A stretch of 64,000 nt of DNA. It comes from Mactra quadrangularis. Its lineage: Eukaryota > Mollusca > Bivalvia > Venerida > Mactridae. This document shows, piece by piece, positions 55,448 through 64,000 of the stretch. The stretch spans positions 65,801,872 to 65,865,871 of the forward strand of contig CM046301.1 in assembly GCA_025267735.1 (NCBI GenBank), read 5' to 3'. Below the pieces are notes generated by a model that made no database searches, was not told where the DNA came from, and saw only the letters and a program-made list of their open reading frames with translations. The translations under genes were made by a program, and so were the position numbers. Every line of letters starts with the position of its first letter. Position 1 is the first letter of the stretch.

Positions 55448-58400
55448 GTAATAGTATTGTTTAATATATTATGAATTAATAAACTACACGTAGATGCCTA
55501 ATTAAAAGTAAGATTGTGATTGTTAGTTCACAGAAATGGACTCAAACTCATATTGAGCTATGAGAATACAATGTATGATGAAATATAGTAATTAATGAAT
55601 CAAGAAAGAATAATCATAAAATATAAATGTTATGTAATATATATTGCATTATTGAAATTTTTTTGCCAGATTGAGTGAAACCGTTTTCACAAGGAATCTG
55701 GCTTAACTTCATATAGGAAATAATTCAAATTCTATTAAATGGTAGTTTTTGCATTTGGCGAATTCTATAAGAAATACAATAAGCTACGGTTTGTGTATTT
55801 TTATCACATATGGCCATGGCTCGAATAACTTACCAAGTTGAAACAAAGACAAGATTGTATGTAGCTATCGTAATGCAAGTATAAACTTATATTATCACAT
55901 TCCAAGCGAAATGAACAACTCAATTAGTCACAACTACAACTGTATAACTATAAAACATCAAAAACAAAGTATTAACGCATGTATTTCCGATTTAAGATTA
56001 ACTAAAGCATATTATCAAGTGCCTTCAAGTATCAAAATGGGGCCACTAGTAGTTTTTGTTCATTTTCTCGCTTTTTCCAACAACTCTTGAAAATGTATTC
56101 AACCATAGCGAGCCAACGCCCAAATAATGCTGAAACAACTATGCATCTTTTTTATAACTTAAGTTATGCGGTAATTCTCGCTGTTATAACTTGGCACCAT
56201 TATTTCTGCAAGTCAAGGCTACAAAACAGTTCCTCTATACACTGTATACACTGCATTCCAAGGTAAACTAACTTGATGAATAAGATCATTATCATAGGCC
56301 AGGTTTATCAATTCTAGGTTGGTAAGATCGTATAAAATACACTATGTTGAGAAAATATCTTATCACAGTTATCACTGCTCGAATGTGTACCAGTTATATT
56401 ATAAGTACAGTAAGGTTCCACTATCAAGAACATCAAAATCGGTGGTCTAGATAGCGAAATCGTCCTAGTAAAATAGGGACTTTTCTTGTCTTAGATTCAG
56501 TGTTTGTAAAAATTTTGCATCATTTTGCACAAACTCACACGCAGCGGTTATCTCCCTGACGTAACCGCTGTGAGGAGTTTGCATTTTGCAATTGCCAAGG
56601 TAGTCTTTACAAAGGAACTTAATTAATTGTATGTTATCATACTATTGCAACGAGAAACATATAAGATTTAAATGTTAAAATATCTGTAGATTATTATCTG
56701 GTGAAACCTTAGAAATCTGAACTCTTTGAAATCTGATTTCCCTTTAAACCGTGTCACTTACATTGATATTTTATCGTAAAAGAGTGGGAGTATCAATAGT
56801 TACGTTGGATTTCTTCCCTGGATACTTGCTGACTGAGTAAAGACAGATCTTACTCGTTATATCTCATTTGCTTTGCTAGTCAGATCCATTCTTGGAACGA
56901 TACCTGCCTGACAGTCATTCTGAATGGGAAACTACCCTCAGAAATTTGGATACCGATAAATTTGGTTTGGTTCAGACGATGTTCGGATTGAACATGTTAC
57001 ACTGTACTAACATGTGGATTGTTCATCTCAACGCAAAAAAAACTCTTGATACTTTATACAATTAGTCACTTGCCAACACTCTGAGCCAAATACATGCGTT
57101 CATATATTGATGGAATACAAATGGTGAAGCTGTTTTCCTGATAAAGTTTCTGCAAGAAGCACGCCTTCACGTACCCGCACGGCTAGCTCCGTCGGTAGGA
57201 CACAGAAGTCTACTTATTGTTGAAGGTGTCGTATGTTCGATTCCCTGGCGGACATACGTCTCTTGGTCATGAAATAATTTCTATGGCTATTCTCCCTCCT
57301 TCCGCTGATTCTAAACCATGAACGGCGGTTGTCAGTCACTGACGGAAGTATGCCCTTAGAAACTGGTTAACAGCTGAATTAAGAGACTTGGCCTTTACAG
57401 GAATGATGAATAGGTTGACTGACCGCCGTGATATGACCTACACGTTGGTTGCCATGCCCTTGTACCCAAACCAAAATAACATGTCTTCAACGTCTTGAAA
57501 CTGCGTGTATTCTTTGACCACTGATTCTTAGTGGGTGTTCCTGGGATGTTTGATCATTGAGGTGATTCCTGGCATCTACGTAAATCAGTTTTATACTTCT
57601 TCTTGCTAATTAATCACCCACCTACAAGAGTTTGATGCTTAATGCCATCGTTTGCTTGATCTGAATATTGAGATAAAATCAGAGAAGCGTAAACAAATAA
57701 TTAAACTCAGTGAAAGTTTAAATTGTTTTGAATAATCAAATTCTCTGAGATGGTCTTTAGAAATACATACATTAATTATGTTGGTACAATGTGAGGGTTG
57801 GCTATATCATTAGTAATGGTCTGAAGAGAGTGTTCTCGATTGGGGAAACTTAAAAGAATGTTGTTTGATGTTTTGCGACTTGGTTTATATGACATACCGA
57901 CAAAGTTGTCGTTAATTTTGAAAACATAAGAAATCCAACTTCTTTATTGTGGTGCGTTAACACTGGACACTTACTGAACGGCATATATTATAGTAGTACT
58001 CATCAGGTATATTTTCCTCCTTTATGTAGATAAAATGTTGGAATGTGGAGTCAAGTTTTCAGCACAACCATTTACATGTATTTCCTTAAGGAGTTTCCAA
58101 TTGACTTTCCATCAAATCGGATATCTTTAAAGGATAATGATGCATTATTGTCCTCATACTTAGGTAAATGTTGCGGACATGTTTAACTTATTTAATTATA
58201 CTGGGTTTAACGCTGTGGCAACACATTTTGGTTATTTTACGGCGTCCAGTGTACCTAACCTAGCTTTCCTGTACTCACATACACATCCACAAGGTCAGTA
58301 ACTTCTTCATGTACCTTATCAATGAAGGAAAATTGATATACATGTAATAGGCTAATAACCTTCCCGAGCCGGATTCGAGCACGTACACCCTACGAGACAT

Positions 58401-61400
58401 TAGACTCGAAATCCCGATGCAATAACACCTGCGCTACTGACCCGGGTTAAATAAAACTACCTATCTCTATTAAGTTATTATATTATGACTAACATTCACT
58501 GACATTTCTGTATTTCTAAGCCAATTCATTCACCTGTTGTACCACAGTGTAAGGAAGTTTATTTTTTACACCTATCAGTTTGCAGTGTTGTACGTGTATA
58601 TACTTCAACTATATAGTTTTTGTATAGGTAAATGTAAACAACATAGTTGGATTAATGCCAAGTTTTTAGACGAAATCTGTCTTGGGTAGAATGGATAAAA
58701 TATGTAATAGTTATACATGAACAGTTACAAAAAAATTCAAACATTTTAATTACCGTACTTACTATATTTGATATGTAAATATGACCATTAAGACCGCCCG
58801 GCTAGTCGGTTGCATACATGTCTACTGATCGAGGGGTGGTGGGTTCGATTCCAGGTCAGAACATGGACGTATGTTCATATAGTTTGGTCATGAAATAATT
58901 TCTTCGATCTTTTCTCCTCTTACGATTGATTCTAAATAATGTAGAGCAGTTGTCAGTAACTGATGGAAGTATTTGCCTAGTACCTAGATTTAGCCTTTCA
59001 AGGAACGGTGAGTATGTTGTTTGAACGCCGTGGTATGACCTACACATTGTGTTGCTACGGCGATAAACCCAACCAAAAATCCCATATCTAACTCGCGATG
59101 AAATGTCTAGATCGTACAGAATGATGTTTTGTGGAATTGAAGATCATATCTACGAGTATACATTAAAATAAATGTGCCAACGGTTCAAGTTATTTGTTCC
59201 ATACTGACATGTACAAAGTCAGCTTATTCCAATCGGGGATTTTTCTGTAAATGTAGATGCCGTCAACAACTGTTGTTGCCGCGACCTCAGAAATCTTTGA
59301 GCCCAACATAACAATCTCTTATATAAATAACTCAAAAGTTCTTAATGTTTATACATTGGTATCTTGAACAGTTTTAATATTACGTTCTTTTATCGTTTTT
59401 CATACGCAAATGCTATGATTGCCCTAATCACATCTTGTACAGTCACTAATTGAGTTAATGCACCAAAGTGGACCCTGTTCTTTAATCGGAAGAAGATAGG
59501 GATTAAGCAATCAAAATACGTCATGCATTTGTGCCCGATATATTCCATATATTTTATCTTGGAATCAAATACAAGACGGATTCTGGATGATTCTTGGTAA
59601 AAGTTTTAGTTAAGTTTCATCAACATATTAATAGTCGGTAAATACCATATTTCCCGCAATGAAAGTTGTATAATTATGCCAGTATAGCTGAAAAACATTA
59701 CATAAAATGTTAATAGCATGTACATGTATCATAATGATTACATTTATAGAATTCATAGCAAGTGAATTGATAGTGAAACCTTTCTATAACAACCACATAC
59801 AGTCATTGTCTTAACTGAATTCCGCTGTAATCAAGAGTATACGTACATGTAACTGTTTATGGGAGGATTTGTAAACAGGAAAATGCACGAAAAATCAATG
59901 GCAAAACTTATTTAAATTGAATTGGCTTTTATAAAGTGGAATGACTGCTTCTGTGAGATTTTTCTTCGGAAAAAGGCATGAAAATGGTGACTGTTGTTCA
60001 TAATTGACTGTTAATATAAATGGGAGTTCAGAGAGAGTTCCACTGTGCTTACATTACTAACTGCTTGACAGCTATATTTCTAATGCAGCATGAATGTAAA
60101 TACAAAGATACTAAGCAAATCAAAAAGACATTTATAAACTTTAGTAGTAATCTTCTTGGTCAATGTTTTTACCCAAGCTGTTGGCGGTGGGACATCCCTC
60201 ACCCTTTCTTAACCTAGCATGGAACAGGCTAAAAATGGCGGCGTTCTCAACACTACCCCATATGAATACTCATTCATAAGTCATGTATGCTATCTATAAA
60301 ATGCATATAAGATAGTGTATAACAAAATATTAATGAAGAGAACTTCAATATATACCTAACAGTTAATCATTTACCTCAGGTTACCTGGCAGACTGACATT
60401 CCAGCTCTGTTTTTATATCACCTATAAACTTCCGCTATCTAACTAGTATTCTGCTTACTGACAAGTTTTCATCTTCTTTGTAAAGAACGCTCTCACAAGT
60501 AATCTTTCCTACTCACTATGTCGGGTAATTATTCTTGAATTTCCTAGTGTAATGTGTGTTAAGATAAGACTTTGTCTCTAGTGAGGCAATTATACTATTG
60601 AGATGACCTTTGACCTAGCGGTATAATGACCTATAGCTGTGTTGGTAGCAATGCAAATCTCAAACTTGTTTTGCAGTCATTAAATTGTCTTATTATATTA
60701 CGACAGTGGTTTGTGAGGCCTAAAAATATAAAAAAATCAAGCACTAAATTTATGCAATATTGGCCCATGGTATATCACTATATGAAAAGATGAAAATGAA
60801 ATTTCGAAACTTTGTCTGTGAAACGCGCATTTCAATGGTACTTGTTCACAGATTTGGTTAAGATTTTTCAATATTTTCAAAATACCATTCAGTGTCTGTA
60901 ATTGTGTCAAAAAATAATTCTTATTATTATAGGACAAACTGACCTAAAGATTTCAAGAACTATACAATAAAAGTCACAAAATGCACTAAAATTGTCTATA
61001 CTGTGACATACAGGGTAGATTTTTACTACTTGAAACACCATCATTTGTACTTAAATGTCAATTTGTACTAAAATTGTCATTTTGAAATCACTAATTTTCA
61101 GCTTAAAAATGTTTCCATACAAATTTGATAGTTTCAGAACATGTTTATAAACCCAACAGAGACCTCCGATCTAGCAATTCATTATCTATTACAGTCCCAC
61201 GGTCTAGGACAATTACTTTTGGTAATCGTAGTTTCAGCCATGCTGCGCCAAAATTGTGGAATTCACTTCCAGACTCTGTCAAGTGTGCTCAGTCTCTAAA
61301 TACTTTTAAGAGAAAATTAAAGACTTACCTGTTTGTCAATTACTATGGTCACTAAATCAATCACCCTGGGACAAAAAACTTTGGTTTTGGAATATGTCAG

Positions 61401-63678
61401 TATTAATATGAACCAATCTTAGACTACTTAAAATTGTTCATTAGTACGTCTAATAATACTACAGTGAAATTTCTTTTAATCAATAGAAACTATCTGGCTG
61501 AATGATCTTAAAATATACCCAAATTACAAACATATAACACCATAGTTTAAAAAAGAAATGATAATAATAATTATACCTAGGTCTATTACAAAATAATATG
61601 CGACCAAATGATGGATGTTCTGGTGGGATCCTTGGATTCGAATCCAACTTTGCACCTTGCAATAATGGATTTTACAGGGCAACTAGCCAGTTTCCCCCAT
61701 TGGCTGGGGGTTGTTTTTCAACCGATTACATACTCATTACCCTTAAAAATAATACTTTATCTAACCAATTAGGCCCTGACACTGATGGATGTTCTGGCAG
61801 GATCCTTGGATTAGAATCCGACTTTGCACCTTGCAATTATGGATTTTCTAGGGCATCTGGCCAGATTCCCCATTGGCTAGGGGTTGCCTTTCCACCGATT
61901 ATATACTCATTACCTTTAAGATTAATACCTTATCTATCCAATTTAGGCGCTGACGCTGATGGATGTTCCGGAGGGATCCTTGGATTGGAATCCGACTTTG
62001 CACCTTGCAATCATGGATTTTTCAAGGCATCTGGCTGGATTCCCTATTGGTCGGGGCTGCCTTCTCTCATTCTCTAATCTTAACTATTATCACTTTTACT
62101 TTATCACTATAAAATGCATGGTCGGGGGACGCGCGGCGCTGATGCTGATGGATGTTCTGGCAGGATCCTTGGATTGGAATCCGACTTTGCACCTTGCAAT
62201 TATGGATTTTCTAGGGCATATGGCCAGATTCCCCATTGGCTAGGGGTTGCCTTTCCACCGATTATATACTCATTACCTCTAAGATTAATACCTTATCTAA
62301 CCAATTTAGGCGCTGACGCTGATGGATGTTCCGGAGGGATCCTTGGATTGGAATCCGACTTTACACCTTGCAATCATGGATTTTTCAAGGCATCTGGCTG
62401 GATTCCCTATTGGTCGGTGGCTGCCTTTTCTCATACTCTAATCATAACTATTATCACTTTTTCTTTATCACTATACAATGTATGGTTGGGGGACGCGCGG
62501 CGCTGATGCTGATGGATGTTTGGGTAGGAGCCTTGGAGAAGAATCCAACTTTGCACCTTGCAATCATGGATTTTCGGGGCATTTGGCCTGATTCCTCATT
62601 GACCACGTAGCTGCCGTTCTACCAACAAGCCATTACCTCTCTTTCACTATTTTTACAATTGAAAATTCACTTGTTTTGTTGTTGTTGTTGTTTTTAAACT
62701 ACTATGAGCACTTTATTGATCACAAATTTTAGTTTATTATTATTTTTCAGTTTATGTTTTTATATCTTTATCATTTTCGTTTTCATTTTAGCTCGTTTTT
62801 CCTAATTATGCATATGATTGTGAAGCGCTTTTGAACATATATTCAATATGAAAAGAGCGCTATACAAATACGGTATATAATAATAATAAAAAAAGTAGAT
62901 GATTAAGTTGAAATCTGTGAATGAACACGTTTTCAAATTTAAATTATATTCGTTATGACCACTAATTGTGTTACACTTTCCATAACCCAACACAGAATTT
63001 ATGAACGATAGTACGCAAGTCAAAGTTGACGTTGTTCAAGCGATCAAGCTCAACCTTTAACAATTAATGCTAGATTAAACAATAAATTTTAAATAACAAA
63101 TATAGGCCTACATCAATCTGATTAAAACCCGATCTAAAATTTTCCGCTCGCCTACTCGCTAATTTAGATGTGGCCGTTTTCAAACGAGGGTCACGTTCAG
63201 GTGACCTTTTCTCCTCATAATATTAATGACGAAATTGTTATGATATGTAACTTGTTTACATCGTCTACGTCACTTATGAGACGTCCAATCGCAGACTGTG
63301 AATAATACAGCTGTTAAATTAGCTTGCAAACCTTGGTCTAAAAATAGAAATTACGAAATCAAAATATTATTAATAGTGTTTCGTCTAGATGAAAGCTACT
63401 CATTGATTAGTCGACATAAAGGTCATCTCGACGTGACCGTGCATTGAGAAAGTAGAGATCCTGTACGACAATGCTCTACAGGATATCTGTTTACGGAGAT
63501 TGAGGCCTACATACTCTATTTATCTTTTCAGGACCCTATATAGGAACAAGAGCATTAGAATGTATTGGTCTGGGATGTCAATTGTTAGCTTTATTCATAA
63601 TGATTCTGTTTGTATTTGTGGACCGAGCTAAAAGGCGTTCCCCACTCATTGCTATAATAGTGTTTTGTATTGTCGGAG
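55219..63678 (+). CDS. claudin/PMP22-like four-transmembrane protein, exons 1-2 (3' part beyond window)
   Basis: Exon 1 is 55219-55447 (ATG to donor gtaata) and exon 2 is 63532-63678 (acceptor cttttcag, donor gtaagt). They join through a split Gly codon. TM1 is about residues 9-32 (VGFISLCVATLIFIIGFSTT). The first extracellular loop has W33, G47-L48-W49, C54 and C60, the W...GLW...C...C signature of the claudin superfamily. Exon 2 gives TM2 (ECIGLGCQLLALFIMILFVF) and the start of TM3 (SPLIAIIVFCIVGG). Such proteins seal or organise cell contacts, or act as channel subunits. The loop is shorter than in vertebrate claudins, so the subfamily is open. The remaining exons lie right of 64000. Confidence 0.82.
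56525..56587. repeat. short inverted repeat
   Basis: cacacgcagcggtta and taaccgctgtgagg are opposed, with a loop of about 11 bp and extended pairing of gcacaaactc with gagtttgc. Confidence 0.6.
57176..57475 (+). repeat. SINE copy, diverged
   Basis: The head gcacggctagctccgtcggt, B box atgttcgattccctgg and body gttgtcagtcactgacggaa are the same family as 40041. The tail is degraded (ttgccatgcccttgtaccc). Confidence 0.8.
58199..58450 (-). repeat. SINE with a further head type and the common tail
   Basis: On the minus strand it starts cccgggtcagtagcgcaggt, followed by the B box gtgctcgaatccgg, and ends gttgccacagcgttaaaccc. The tail matches the main SINE family; the head differs. Confidence 0.65.
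58794..59080 (+). repeat. SINE copy
   Basis: gcccggctagtcggttgcat, gtgggttcgattccaggt, then the standard body and gttgctacggcgataaaccc. Same family as 40041. Confidence 0.85.
59090..61100. other. claudin-like intron, little recognisable
   Basis: AT-rich. A perfect DR1-type site tgacctttgacct is at 60604-60616. No repeats or exons were recognised otherwise. Confidence 0.45.
61120..61360 (+). mobile_element. LINE C-terminal fragment (CR1/Jockey type)
   Basis: The open frame 61125-61355 ends RSFSHAAPKLWNSLPDSVKC, then LNTFKRKLKTYLF, the diagnostic extreme C-terminus of CR1-like ORF2 proteins. The RT domain itself is absent, so the copy is strongly 5'-truncated. Confidence 0.82.
61606..62610. 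repeat. tandem repeat with 363-bp higher-order unit
   Basis: Six monomers start gatggatgttc or similar at 61610, 61784, 61958, 62147, 62321 and 62511. Spacings are 174, 174, 189, 174 and 190, so alternating monomers form a 363-bp dimer. Monomers share gatccttggattggaatcc and tttgcaccttgcaat. The open frames running through it are by-products of the repeat. Confidence 0.85.
62805..62895 (+). mobile_element. LINE 3' tail
   Basis: gtgaagcgcttttgaacata, then gagcgctatacaaatacggt and ATA/AAT units is a conserved CR1-like 3' end. It may be the tail of the same element whose ORF ends at 61355, which would place the tandem array inside its 3' UTR. Confidence 0.65.
63330..63505. repeat. dispersed repeat shared with 8.3-8.5 kb
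   Basis: ggtctaaaaatagaaatt, cattgattagtc, aaaggtcatctcg and gatatctgtttacggagat appear in the same order as at 8325-8530. It sits just before claudin-like exon 2. Confidence 0.6.
63532..63678 (+). CDS. claudin-like exon 2
   Basis: 147 nt encoding GPYIGTRALECIGLGCQLLA, a hydrophobic helix, then DRAKRRS, a cytoplasmic turn, and IAIIVFCIVGG. Frame continuity with exon 1 supports the junction across 8 kb. Confidence 0.8.
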
Positions 63679-64000
63679 GTAAGTTCCCACCATTGTTTTA
63701 TTGATTTGATCCTTGAAATATCCCATTGTTTATGAAATACTTATATAGTTGTAATTCTCAGAAGAATGCTTTGAAAAATCAAAATTTTAACACATGTCTG
63801 CATTTTTATAGACTGAACATCATCTGTGACTCTTGGTCGTCGGAAAACCGCTCGGGTGATACCGTTAGTTTGTGTTCTGAACATAAGTGAACAGATCCAA
63901 CAAGACTCAGACCCAAAAACGCTTCGTTATCGTATTCTGACGATTTATAAAAAAGTTAAACAATGCAAACAATATAGATAAATCAGGAATGTGTACCATA

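Noticed and set aside
61598..62506. Open frames of 159 and 130 codons with DADGCSG...LGLESDF repeats
   Set aside because: They follow a non-coding tandem array, appear in two frames, and have no start or domain logic.

Overview
This is a 64 kb piece of an AT-rich invertebrate nuclear genome, probably a mollusc and most likely a bivalve. The evidence is long introns with GT/AG junctions, animal gene families (EHBP1, a calmodulin-type EF-hand protein, a claudin-like tetraspan protein), and a dense load of tRNA-derived SINEs, non-LTR retrotransposon remnants and palindromic DNA transposons. One SINE family ends in gttgctacggcgttaaac and one tandem element carries gacgccgacgccgggg. I know both from bivalve sequence, but species assignment is inference.

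Layout. (1) 1-19773, minus strand: the first ten coding exons of an EHBP1 orthologue. They encode the NT-C2 domain, an NPF-rich linker and a complete CH domain; the C-terminal part lies beyond position 1. Every exon joins the next in frame. Intron 1 (13.3-19.7 kb) holds a nested stack: a mollusc tandem-repeat element split by a 4.8 kb hAT-like transposon with an intact 826-codon transposase, itself invaded by three small TA-flanked palindromic elements. (2) 19.8-36.5 kb: no recognisable host exon. It holds a CR1/Jockey-type retrotransposon with an open reverse transcriptase frame, several SINEs, MITEs and hairpins. EHBP1 and the next gene are head to head across it. (3) 36493-52370, plus strand: an 11-exon gene for a predicted 575-residue protein with two canonical and two degenerate EF-hands and a long basic tail I cannot name. 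Its 8.5 kb intron 5 contains the most striking object in the window: a 7.6 kb foldback element (40471-48115) with arms of about 1.4 kb. Each arm has four units rich in AGGTCA half-sites. The centre has been filled by an RTE-like relic and a 1.2 kb palindromic element. (4) 52.4-55.2 kb: intergenic. (5) 55219-63678 and beyond, plus strand: the first two exons of a claudin/PMP22-like gene, separated by an 8 kb intron holding SINEs, a LINE C-terminal fragment and a 363-bp higher-order tandem repeat.

The three host genes show no obvious functional link: EHBP1 acts in Rab8/10-linked endocytic trafficking, the EF-hand protein is presumably a calcium sensor, and the third is a membrane protein of junction or tetraspan type. 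Apart from those genes, the interest of the window lies in its repeats. Exon boundaries were read by eye from splice sites, frame and family similarity; no search was run.
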